DNA of 64,000 bases from Rhodospirillum sp. (GTDB lineage: Bacteria > Pseudomonadota > Alphaproteobacteria > Rhodospirillales > Rhodospirillaceae). Below the pieces are notes generated by a model. That model ran no database searches and was not told where the DNA came from. It saw nothing but the letters and a program-made list of their open reading frames with translations. Shown piece after piece: positions 38,996 to 46,595 of this stretch (position 1 is the first letter of the stretch; each line of letters opens with the position of its first letter). The stretch covers positions 1 to 64,000 of the forward strand of contig JAIOYK010000010.1 of assembly GCA_021741145.1 (NCBI GenBank), in the 5' to 3' direction. The position numbers and the translations under genes were made by a program.

Positions 38996-39024
38996 TTGTC
39001 CGCGTGGGCGCTTTTATTTAGAAT
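38996..39024 (+). promoter_or_regulatory. Candidate promoter for the DUF2946-PepSY genes
   Basis: TTGTCC (38996-39001), a 17-base spacer and TAGAAT (39019-39024) form a plausible sigma-70-type promoter about 90 bases before the first gene. An AAGGAG lies at 39037-39042, but no good ORF follows it. No clear Fur box is visible. Confidence 0.35.
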
Positions 39025-39115
39025 AATCTAATATAAAAGGAGTGTTTATTCGTTTCTCTCTCTGGAGTGGAGGAATTTTCTAAAGGTTATCATGAAATTA
39101 TGGTAATTCCGTCAA

Positions 39116-39511
39116 ATGGAAACCCGGATACTCAACAAGATCGGGGGAAGGAGGGCGGCTTTTTCTCTCCTCTTGATCCTTACTCTCGCGTTGAGGCTGG
39201 TTGGTCCCCTGCCTGGGCCACCGGCGCGGGAAGGGTATGTCGGGCTGTGCGTGGGCACGGAAATCCTCTATGTCCCGCTCGCCAGTTTGGACGAGCCCGG
39301 CAGGGAGGGGAGGAAAGCGTCTCCCGAGAGCGTTCCCTGTCCCTGGTTCGGCCAATTCCACGTTCTGTTGGTCGCCGCCTTACCTGTCGCGTTCAGTCTG
39401 ATCGCACTCACGGCGGCTTTTCCTATCGCCTGGGGCGGGACGACCGTCCTCCGTCCAGCACCCCATCCCTTCCAGGCAAGAGCACCTCCCATCGGACCCG
39501 GTTTCCGCTGA
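39116..39511 (+). CDS. DUF2946-like small membrane protein
   Basis: The 131-residue product has a hydrophobic N-terminus (AAFSLLLILTLALRLVG), a central VGLCVGTEILYVPL, then CPWFGQFHVLL, a second hydrophobic stretch and an ARAPP tail. Cys-bearing small proteins with this LC-G/CP pattern and an R-ARAPP ending are typical of DUF2946, a family often found beside TonB receptors, PepSY proteins or copper genes. Function is unknown. The ribosome site is weak, so the start is uncertain. It precedes the PepSY gene by 66 bases. Confidence 0.55.
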   Translation: METRILNKIGGRRAAFSLLLILTLALRLVGPLPGPPAREGYVGLCVGTEILYVPLASLDEPGREGRKASPESVPCPWFGQFHVLLVAALPVAFSLIALTAAFPIAWGGTTVLRPAPHPFQARAPPIGPGFR

Positions 39512-39577
39512 AGCCGCCTTTGTCTGATCACTGGCCCCAACCGAGCCGGTGGTCGTGCTCTTGTTTGGAAAAATGAA

Positions 39578-40942
39578 ATGAACGCGAACACGTCTCGCGC
39601 TGATTTACCATCGGCGTTGTACCGTGCCGTCTGGCGCTGGCATTTTTACGCGGGCCTGATAATTCTGCCCGTCATGATTCTGATGGCCGCGACCGGCGGT
39701 CTCTATCTCTTCAAGGACGAGATCAATGATCTGGTCTTCCACGACCTTCGTTTGGTCGGACCGGTCAAGGCCGCGCCCTTGTCCCCCTCGACTCTGACGG
39801 CCCAGGCTCTCGAGGCCCATCCGGGGGAGGTCAAGGCTTACATGCCGCCGGCGGCGCCCGACCGCTCGGCCCAGGTGACGATTCTCGGGAAGGATGGCCT
39901 TAAGGACAATGTCTTTGTGAACCCCTATAGCGGCCAAGTCCTGGGCAGTGACTGGGATGGCGGCGCGGCCGGGTCGGAGTTGATGTGGGTCGTCCGTAAG
40001 ATGCACAGCCTGGAGTACGTGGGTTGGCTGGGAAACCGGATCGTCGAGGCGGTGGCTGGCTGGGCCGTTTTGCTCACCGGAACCGGGCTCTATCTTTGGT
40101 GGCCAAGGGGGCGAAAGGGTGGTGTCTTGCTTCCCCGGAAGACCTCGGGCCGTCCCTTTTGGCGGGACCTTCACGCCGTCACCGGCCTCTATACCGCTGG
40201 TTTCATCGTGTTTCTCGCCATGACCGGGTTACCCTGGTCGGGTGTCTGGGGCAAGTGGTTCTATGATCTGTCCTACGCGGTCGGGATCGGCATGCCCGAC
40301 GGCTACTGGTCGAACTTCCCCACGTCCACGGTGCCCCTGGGGGAAGCGGTTGATCGCGCGCCTTGGATCCTGGAGCGTCAGCCCATGCCCCTTTCGGGAG
40401 CCGCGGAAGGGGTCCCCGTCGGGCTGGATCGGGTTGTCGCCACGGTGGAGAGCCGGGGGATCCATCCCGGGTACTCTCTGTCCATGCCCAAGGGCGCGGA
40501 GGGAGTCTTCACCGCTTCGGTCTATCCCGACGATATCACACAGGAACGGGTCATCCACCTGGATCAATATACCGGCGAGGTCCTCTATGACCTGGGCCTG
40601 AAGGATCTGGGGACCTTGGGCCGGGCCGCGGAATGGGGGATCAGTATCCACATGGGACAAGCCTTCGGTCTCGTGAACCAGATTGTCCTGCTGCTCGCCT
40701 GTCTTTCGATTGTCTCGCTGTCCGTGTTTGGTGTCATGGCTTGGTGGAAGCGGCGACCGAAAGGCAGTCTCGGTGCTCCTCGGTATGCCCGGGATTTGGG
40801 TGTTCCGACCGTGGTGCTGGGCCTGTGTTGCGCATCGGCGATCCTGTTCCCGCTGGTTGGCCTCTCCATGGCCGTCTTCGCGGTGGTGGAGGTTTTGATC
40901 GGCCTTCGGTCCCGTCTGCGTTTGGCCGCCGAACGCCTTTGA
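39578..40942 (+). CDS. PepSY-domain iron-regulated membrane protein (PiuB-like)
   Basis: The 454-residue protein has the family's opening motif WRWHFYAGLIILPVMILMAATGGLYLFKDEIND and further membrane helices near residues 155-175, 205-225, 365-390 and 410-445. Two PepSY-like stretches lie between them (about 62-105 and 285-340). Relatives (PiuB, FoxB-like) sit beside siderophore receptors and may reduce or release iron at the inner membrane. The position between two siderophore loci fits, though neither is directly adjacent. The length is normal. Confidence 0.88.
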   Translation: MNANTSRADLPSALYRAVWRWHFYAGLIILPVMILMAATGGLYLFKDEINDLVFHDLRLVGPVKAAPLSPSTLTAQALEAHPGEVKAYMPPAAPDRSAQVTILGKDGLKDNVFVNPYSGQVLGSDWDGGAAGSELMWVVRKMHSLEYVGWLGNRIVEAVAGWAVLLTGTGLYLWWPRGRKGGVLLPRKTSGRPFWRDLHAVTGLYTAGFIVFLAMTGLPWSGVWGKWFYDLSYAVGIGMPDGYWSNFPTSTVPLGEAVDRAPWILERQPMPLSGAAEGVPVGLDRVVATVESRGIHPGYSLSMPKGAEGVFTASVYPDDITQERVIHLDQYTGEVLYDLGLKDLGTLGRAAEWGISIHMGQAFGLVNQIVLLLACLSIVSLSVFGVMAWWKRRPKGSLGAPRYARDLGVPTVVLGLCCASAILFPLVGLSMAVFAVVEVLIGLRSRLRLAAERL

Positions 40943-41082
40943 TGTGAAAGAGGAGCCAGGGCAATTGGGTGAACCCGGTTGCCCTGCTCGGTACCGCTCC
41001 TGGAGGGGATGCGCGGCGGACTTTAGCCCGATCGGTCTCGCTGATTGCTTGACAGGGCATTTTCCTTCGATCAGCATATCTA

Positions 41083-41264
41083 GCGTTATGGTTCCCCAGG
41101 TGGCACATCATTTGGGGCTAAGAGGGAAGCCGGTGGAACACCGGCGCCGCCCCCGCGACTGTGAACGGAGAGCCGCCGTCCCATTTGTGTCACTGATGCC
41201 GAACAGGCGTTGGGAAGACGGGACGGAAGCGACGACCCGCGAGCCAGGAGACCTGCCGTGACGT
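41083..41264 (+). promoter_or_regulatory. Cobalamin (AdoCbl) riboswitch ahead of nrdAB
   Basis: The conserved core is present in order: GGTTCCCC, the P-stem CCGGTG/CACCGG, GCCGCCCCCGCGACTGTGAAC, and the B12-box GCCAGGAGACCTGCC. A TTGACA (41049-41054) upstream may be the -35 of its promoter. It lies 127 bases before nrdA. Such riboswitches shut off their gene when adenosylcobalamin binds. Control of B12-independent ribonucleotide reductases by this riboswitch is known in bacteria that also have the B12-dependent enzyme NrdJ. Confidence 0.95.
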
Positions 41265-41357
41265 CCTGTAACCATCCTCGGGCGGGGTGCCCTGGTGGAT
41301 CGTCTGTTCCGGTCGGGCGTTTTGTTGCCTGAATCCCGCGCATGATGGTCTGTCCGC

Positions 41358-41385
41358 CTCCCCACCCGGTGTCCCGGAGGGGGAG
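41358..41385 (+). promoter_or_regulatory. Ribosome-site hairpin downstream of the riboswitch
   Basis: CTCCCC (41358-41363) can pair with GGGGAG (41380-41385), or CCTCC (41357-41361) with GGAGG (41376-41380). Both cover the nrdA Shine-Dalgarno, 8 bases before its ATG. This fits a translational sequestor that could respond to the riboswitch. Pairing is read from sequence; the switch mechanism is inferred. Confidence 0.4.
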
Positions 41386-41390
41386 ATGCG

Positions 41391-43307
41391 ATGACCGTTC
41401 CTAGCGCCGCCGACAAGGCACCCGTCCATGATTTCGACCACCAGGGCAATCTGGTGCCCCTGTCCGCTCGGAAGCGGACCTTGGAGTCCGTGCCGCTTCG
41501 GAGCCGCCGCCCCAAGCCCGCCGAATTGGGCCTGGACCGCTCGCGGGATGCCAAGCTGACGGCCTTTGGCAAGGCCACGCTCGCCGACCGCTATCTGTTG
41601 GCGGGGGAGGGGATCCAAGACATGTTCGCCCGGGTCGCTTGCGCCTTCGCCGACGATTCCGCCCATGCCCAGCGCCTTTACGACGCCATGTCCAACCTGT
41701 GGTTCATGCCCTCCACGCCAATTCTGAGCAACGGCGGCACCACCCGCGGTCTACCCATCTCCTGCTTCCTCAATGCCGTGCCCGACAGCCTGGAGGGCAT
41801 TTTGTCCACTTGGAACGAGAATGTCGCCCTGGCGTCGAACGGGGGCGGCATCGGCACCTATTGGGGGGAGGTGCGGTCCATTGGCGAGACGGTGAAAGGC
41901 AACGGCGCCACGTCGGGCATCATCCCCTTCATCCGGGTGATGGATAGCCTGACGCTCGCCATCTCCCAGGGGTCGCTGCGCCGGGGATCGGCGGCGGTCT
42001 ACTTGGATGTCCATCACCCCGAGATCGAGGAATTCCTGGAGATCAGAAAGCCCTCCGGTGACTTCAACCGCAAGAGCCTGAACCTCCACCACGCCATCGC
42101 CATCACCGACGCCTTCATGGAGGCGGTCAGGGAGGACAAGCCGTTTGGTCTGCGCAGCCCCAAGACCGGCGTCGTCCTGCGCGAGGTGAGCGCCCGCCAG
42201 CTCTGGCAGAGAATCCTGGACGTGCGGCTGCAGACCGGCGAGCCCTATTTGTTGTTCACCGATACGGCCAACACCGCCCTGCCCAAACACCTGCGGGACC
42301 TGGGATTGCGGGTCCAGTCCTCGAACCTTTGCGCGGAAATCACCCTGCCGACGGGGCGCGACCACCTGGGCAGGGAGCGGACGGCGGTTTGTTGTCTGTC
42401 CTCCCTGAACATCGAGACCTGGGACGAATGGTCGGGGAACGACCAGGTGATCGAGGATGTGCTGCGCTTCCTCGACAACGTGCTGTCCGACTTCATCGAG
42501 AGCGCCGCCGATGGCATGGACAAGGCCGCCTATGCGGCCATGCGCGAGCGCTCCGTCGGACTGGGGGTGATGGGATTCCATTCCTTCCTCCAGGCCCGGG
42601 GCATTCCCTTCGAGGGTGCCATGGCGAAGGTTTGGAATAAGCGGATCTTTACCCATCTACGCCGGGCCGCCGATGCCGCCTCCGTGCTGCTGGCCGATGA
42701 GCGGGGGTCTTGTCCCGACGCGGCGGAGCGGGGCATCCGCGCCCGCTTCTCCCACAAGCTGGCCATCGCCCCGACGGCGAGCATTTCCATCCTCTGCGGC
42801 GGAACCAGCGCCTGTATCGAGCCCATTCCGGCAAACATCTATACCCACAAGACGCTTTCGGGATCTTTCACGGTGCGGAATCCCCATCTCCAGGCGCTTC
42901 TCGCGGATAAGGGGGCCGATCGGCCAGATGTTTGGACCTCGATCCTGGAGCACGAGGGCTCCGTCCAGCATCTGGAGGTGTTACGCGACGAGGAGAAGGC
43001 TGTGTATCGGACGGCCTTCGAGGTGGATCAACGCTGGATCATCGAACTGGCCGCCGATCGGGCGCCCCTGGTCTGTCAGAGCCAATCGATTAACCTCTAC
43101 CTGCCCGGCGATATCCACAAATGGGACCTGCATATGCTCCATTGGACCGCCTGGGAGAAGGGGTTGAAAAGCCTCTATTACTGCCGGTCCAAGTCGGTGC
43201 GCCGAGCCGCCTTCGCCGGATCCGGAGAGGCCAAGGTGGCGGTTGAAGCCCCAAATGAAGGTCCCGCGGGCAGAACCGATTACGAAGACTGTTTGGCCTG
43301 TCAGTGA
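41391..43307 (+). CDS. nrdA: Ribonucleotide reductase class I large subunit, lacking an ATP cone
   Basis: The 638-residue protein reduces ribonucleotides together with the radical-carrying NrdB. Active-site features are visible: Cys in PISCFLN (about residue 124), SSNLCAEITLP (about 309-319) with the radical Cys and the Asn/Glu pair, CCLSSLNIETW (about 335) and the C-terminal redox pair CLACQ. Most NrdA proteins are about 760 residues with an N-terminal ATP-cone; here the first 60 residues lack that motif (no VxKRDG), so overall activity control by dATP through this domain should be absent. GGAGG precedes the ATG by 10 bases. A B12 riboswitch controls the gene. Confidence 0.93.
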   Translation: MTVPSAADKAPVHDFDHQGNLVPLSARKRTLESVPLRSRRPKPAELGLDRSRDAKLTAFGKATLADRYLLAGEGIQDMFARVACAFADDSAHAQRLYDAMSNLWFMPSTPILSNGGTTRGLPISCFLNAVPDSLEGILSTWNENVALASNGGGIGTYWGEVRSIGETVKGNGATSGIIPFIRVMDSLTLAISQGSLRRGSAAVYLDVHHPEIEEFLEIRKPSGDFNRKSLNLHHAIAITDAFMEAVREDKPFGLRSPKTGVVLREVSARQLWQRILDVRLQTGEPYLLFTDTANTALPKHLRDLGLRVQSSNLCAEITLPTGRDHLGRERTAVCCLSSLNIETWDEWSGNDQVIEDVLRFLDNVLSDFIESAADGMDKAAYAAMRERSVGLGVMGFHSFLQARGIPFEGAMAKVWNKRIFTHLRRAADAASVLLADERGSCPDAAERGIRARFSHKLAIAPTASISILCGGTSACIEPIPANIYTHKTLSGSFTVRNPHLQALLADKGADRPDVWTSILEHEGSVQHLEVLRDEEKAVYRTAFEVDQRWIIELAADRAPLVCQSQSINLYLPGDIHKWDLHMLHWTAWEKGLKSLYYCRSKSVRRAAFAGSGEAKVAVEAPNEGPAGRTDYEDCLACQ

Positions 43308-43321
43308 AGGGACTGGAAGAG

Positions 43322-44410
43322 ATGCGTTACGCGACCATGAACCCCCTGGATTTGGTCAACACCGGCAAGGTGGGGTTGTTGGATGGCTCCGGCGCCTATA
43401 GCATCGACCGCTATCCCTGGGCCTACGAGTATTGGAAGAAGCAACAACAGGTCCATTGGATGGGCGAGGAGATCCCCCTGGGCGAGGACTTGAAGGACTG
43501 GGCTTCGTCCCGGGTCAGCGACCAGGAACGGAATCTCCTGACCCAGATTTTCCGCTTCTTCACCCAGTCTGACGTGGAAGTCAGCGACAACTACCTGAAG
43601 CGCTACATGCCCATTTTCCAGCCCCTGGAAATCCAGATGATGATGGCGGCCTTCACTAATATCGAGACCATCCACATCGACGCCTATGCCCTGTTGCTCA
43701 AGACCTTGGGCATGCCGCGAACGGAGTTCGAAGCCTTCCACGACTACGCGGCCATGCGCGACAAGGCCGACTACATGCATACCTTCGGGGTGGAGACGGT
43801 GGCCGATGTTTCTCGCACGCTGGCCATGTTCGGGGCCTTCACCGAGGGCATGTCCCTGTTTGCCAGCTTCGCCATGCTGCTGAACTTCCCCCGCCACAAC
43901 AAGATGAAGGGTATGGGCCAGATCGTCACTTGGTCGGTGCGTGACGAAAGCCTCCATTGCGAGGGGATCATCCGACTGTTCCACGCTTGGAACCACGAGA
44001 CCGGCGCCCTGACCAAGGCCGTCAAGGATGACATTCTGGATGTGGCGAAAACCATGGTCGGTCTGGAGGAACGCTTCGTCGATCTGGCCTTCGAACTGGG
44101 TGCCGTGGAGGGGATGACGGCGGAGGATATCCGCGGCTACGTCCACTACATCTGCGATTGGCGGCTCGCTCAATTGCGTCTGCCCATGCTCTACGGCCAC
44201 TTCCGCCAGACGGAAGGGGGGTATGAACAGATCAAACCCCACCCGCTGCCCTGGCTGGTGGAGATCCTCAATGGTGTCGAACACGCCAATTTCTTCGAGC
44301 AGCGAGCCACGGAATATTCCAAGGGCGCGACCCAAGGATCCTGGGAAGGCGTCGATGGTGTCTGGGCCGCTTTCGACGCCCAACGGGCATCCCTGCTCTC
44401 TCCCCCCTAA
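43322..44410 (+). CDS. nrdB: Ribonucleotide reductase class I small subunit
   Basis: The 362-residue protein carries the diiron and radical site: NIETIHIDAYALLL has the E-x2-H-x3-Y spacing of the tyrosyl-radical motif, and VRDESLHCEGIIRLF carries later ligands. It generates the radical for NrdA. I start at ATG 43322, which follows GGAAG by about 6 bases; an in-frame GTG at 43304 overlaps the nrdA stop and is the alternative. It is co-transcribed with nrdA. No B12-dependent reductase (NrdJ) is seen in this window. Confidence 0.93.
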   Translation: MRYATMNPLDLVNTGKVGLLDGSGAYSIDRYPWAYEYWKKQQQVHWMGEEIPLGEDLKDWASSRVSDQERNLLTQIFRFFTQSDVEVSDNYLKRYMPIFQPLEIQMMMAAFTNIETIHIDAYALLLKTLGMPRTEFEAFHDYAAMRDKADYMHTFGVETVADVSRTLAMFGAFTEGMSLFASFAMLLNFPRHNKMKGMGQIVTWSVRDESLHCEGIIRLFHAWNHETGALTKAVKDDILDVAKTMVGLEERFVDLAFELGAVEGMTAEDIRGYVHYICDWRLAQLRLPMLYGHFRQTEGGYEQIKPHPLPWLVEILNGVEHANFFEQRATEYSKGATQGSWEGVDGVWAAFDAQRASLLSPP

Positions 44411-44838
44411 TCTATATTCAGATTTGGGGTCATCCGGGAAATCCGGGAAAGATGACCCTGATCTTGAAAATAAAGGCGTCGTCATCCCGGAGACCGGATG
44501 CCATTGGATCTTCTTGGATTTGGCGCTGGTCCCGGCGCTTGTACCAAGGGGCATGGATCGCGGTGGCGCCGACGGCGCTGCACCGCTCCAAACGCCCATC
44601 AAATTTCTGATGTGACGAAGTCAATTGGGCTTTATGCGTCATGCGGCGTGGCGGGTCATGCGGACCGGAGGCGTCCAGCATGCCCGTGCCGCGGACATGC
44701 GGACCGCATGACGCGCTTCCCGCCCGCGATGAGTCACGCTCATCGCGGGCTGATATTCTCCGAGGTAAAAGTGCGACCCCAAATGTTGCGCATGGGGGTG
44801 GGACTTGGCTTGACAAACACGGATCGTTGGGGAGTCAT
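44411..44838. other. Intergenic region with an inverted repeat, no gene seen
   Basis: After nrdB an inverted repeat GGGTCATC (44427-44434) and GATGACCC (44451-44458) could be a weak hairpin, but it has no T-tract, so a terminator is uncertain. GCATGAC-type and CATGCGG-type short repeats occur around 44640-44710. No frame has recognisable similarity. TTGACA at 44810-44815 could be the -35 of the second fecI promoter. A REP-like palindrome lies at 44722-44750. Confidence 0.5.
44722..44750. repeat. REP-like palindrome, copy 2
   Basis: GCCCGCGATGAG and CTCATCGCGGGC form a perfect 12-bp inverted repeat around a 5-base spacer (TCACG). The core arm CCCGCGATGA is identical to that at 20063-20089. 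Confidence 0.7.
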
Positions 44839-44853
44839 TGATAATGATACTCA
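44839..44853 (+). promoter_or_regulatory. Fur-box-like site ahead of the second fecI
   Basis: TGATAAT-G-ATACTCA matches the 7-1-7 Fur consensus TGATAAT-N-ATTATCA in 13 of 15 positions. It lies about 50 bases before the chosen fecI start and downstream of a TTGACA. It is a better match than the site at the first locus. Binding by Fur is inferred. Confidence 0.65.
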
Positions 44854-44901
44854 ATCGCTGATACGCGAGCCTTGAGACTCCCTTCCCCGTGGAACCCAAT
44901 A

Positions 44902-45432
44902 ATGTCGAACAGTAGACTCTCGGAAGATAATCCCTGGACCGTCATCTTTCAGAGCCACCGCCAGGCGTTCATCGCCACCGCGGAACGGATTACGGGTTCC
45001 CGGAGTCATGCGGAGGATATTGTCCAGGAAGCCTTTCTCAAGCTCCTCAGTGGCCCATTACCGGGAAGTATTTCCTCCAAGGCTGGGTATCTGATGAGAA
45101 TGGTGCGAAACCTAGCCATCGATCAATACAGGAGATCGCGTATGGAGCAGCGATATTTTGCCATGGAAAATGGGCAAATAGAAAGCTGTTCGAAACCCTT
45201 GTCACCAGAAAGCATCAGCCAGGATAGAGAAGCTATTCGGGCTCTCTCCGATGCTTTGAGTAAATTGCCGGACCGGTCCCGCTATGCATTTGAAATGCAC
45301 CGTATTCATGGTGTGAGTCAAAAGGACATAGCTGATCAGCTTGGTGTTTCACCCACACTTGTTCATTTCATGATCCGGGATGCGTTGATACATTGTCGAA
45401 ATTCGTTAAATGATGACGTTGAAGCAGGTTGA
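44902..45432 (+). CDS. FecI-family ECF sigma factor, locus 2
   Basis: The 176-residue protein has region 2 (FIATAERITGSRSHAEDIVQ, then YLMRMVRNLAIDQYRRSR) and region 4 (LSKLPDRSRYAFEMHRIHGV, QKDIADQLGVSPTLVHFMI). I start at the ATG at 44902 (MSNSRLSEDN), since the upstream extension from 44872 is not conserved in style. The gene is AT-richer than its neighbours, which may reflect separate origin. It should activate the receptor/transport genes of this locus when signalled by FecR. Confidence 0.85.
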   Translation: MSNSRLSEDNPWTVIFQSHRQAFIATAERITGSRSHAEDIVQEAFLKLLSGPLPGSISSKAGYLMRMVRNLAIDQYRRSRMEQRYFAMENGQIESCSKPLSPESISQDREAIRALSDALSKLPDRSRYAFEMHRIHGVSQKDIADQLGVSPTLVHFMIRDALIHCRNSLNDDVEAG

Positions 45433-45567
45433 TGCTGGCGAGAAGATAACGGATCATCCTTCACGGTTGATCCCAAATGAGCGGTCTAGCGCCGCTCTTC
45501 TCCGTCCCAAATCCCACGCATTCCGGACTTCGAGCGCTGGAATTGTGAGTAGCTGGACAGGCAAATT

Positions 45568-46521
45568 ATGGTGGAATTCAATACCGTCGCGGACCGGAAG
45601 CGCGTGGGCGAGGAAGCCGCGGATTGGTGTCTGCGGATTGACGATCCCGATCTTTCCGAAGCTGATTGGGCAGCCTTTCAGGCTTGGGTGCGCGCCGATC
45701 CCATCCATGAAAAGGAATTCCAGACCATGCGGCGTCTCTGGGGCGCCGCGGAATTCCTTAAGCCAGGGATCGCGTCGCCAAGGCCGGCGACGCATCGCCG
45801 GTTGGTGCCATTCCGCCGCATGGCCATGGCGGCCATGGTTGGCGTTCTGACCATCGGCCTGGGTTGGTTCCTGGGAGTCGTTCCGGGGCGGGTCGGTCTC
45901 TACTGGGCGGAAGGAGACGCGCCACGGAAAGTCACCCTCTTCGATGGATCCCAAGTGACCTTGAATCTCCGCACGACAGTGATCTACGCGGTCTTTCGGA
46001 ACAAGCGCTGGGTGATCATGCCCGATGGGGAAGCCTTTTTCGACATCGCCCATGACGCAAGCCGTCCGTTTACGGTTCATGCGGGGGGCAGGGCGGTCAC
46101 GGCCCTGGGGACGCGATTTAATGTCTGGTCCGACGATGATGGGTTCATGGTGACCCTGGAGGAAGGGTCGGTTCTGGTCGATATCGGAGACGACGACCCG
46201 ACCATTCTGTCTTCGGGCAATCGGTTCCGGTCCATGGCAGGGGGGCGCTCGAGCGTGGTCGAACCGGTGGATCCGGAGATGGTCACCGCTTGGAGGGGGG
46301 GCAAGCTGGTCCTCGACGACGTCCCGCTGGCCATCGCCTTGCCACTTATCAGCCGATATCTGGACGATCCCATCAAGGTGGGGGATGACCGGGTCGCGGC
46401 CATGCGGATTGGCGGGATCTATGACACCAACCAGATGGATCGGGTCGCGACCGCCCTACCCAAGGCTCTCCCCGTGCGGGCCGTGGAAGTTGGGGGAGAG
46501 GTGACCTTGTTCAGCAAATAG
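45568..46521 (+). CDS. FecR-family transmembrane sensor, locus 2
   Basis: The 317-residue protein has a DUF4880-type N-terminal segment (EEAADWCLRIDDPDLSEADW to EKEFQTMRRLWGA), a membrane helix near residues 88-108 (AMAAMVGVLTIGLGWFLGVV) and a FecR domain (KVTLFDGSQVTLNLRT, MPDGEAFFDIAHDASRPFTV, ALGTRFNV). The C-terminus ends with the small STN-like segment IGGIYDTNQMDRVATALPKAL. It sits 135 bases after fecI and 74 bases before the exporter gene. It relays the receptor state to the sigma factor. Confidence 0.88.
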   Translation: MVEFNTVADRKRVGEEAADWCLRIDDPDLSEADWAAFQAWVRADPIHEKEFQTMRRLWGAAEFLKPGIASPRPATHRRLVPFRRMAMAAMVGVLTIGLGWFLGVVPGRVGLYWAEGDAPRKVTLFDGSQVTLNLRTTVIYAVFRNKRWVIMPDGEAFFDIAHDASRPFTVHAGGRAVTALGTRFNVWSDDDGFMVTLEEGSVLVDIGDDDPTILSSGNRFRSMAGGRSSVVEPVDPEMVTAWRGGKLVLDDVPLAIALPLISRYLDDPIKVGDDRVAAMRIGGIYDTNQMDRVATALPKALPVRAVEVGGEVTLFSK

Positions 46522-46595
46522 CCGTGGTGGACGAAGGGTTTCAAAAAGAGTCGCCTTCGGGCTGAAGATCTGGCCGCGTCATTCGTCTTACCGGC

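Noticed and set aside
44427..44458. Inverted repeat after nrdB as a Rho-independent terminator
   Set aside because: The loop is 16 bases and no T-tract follows, so the sequence alone does not support a terminator.
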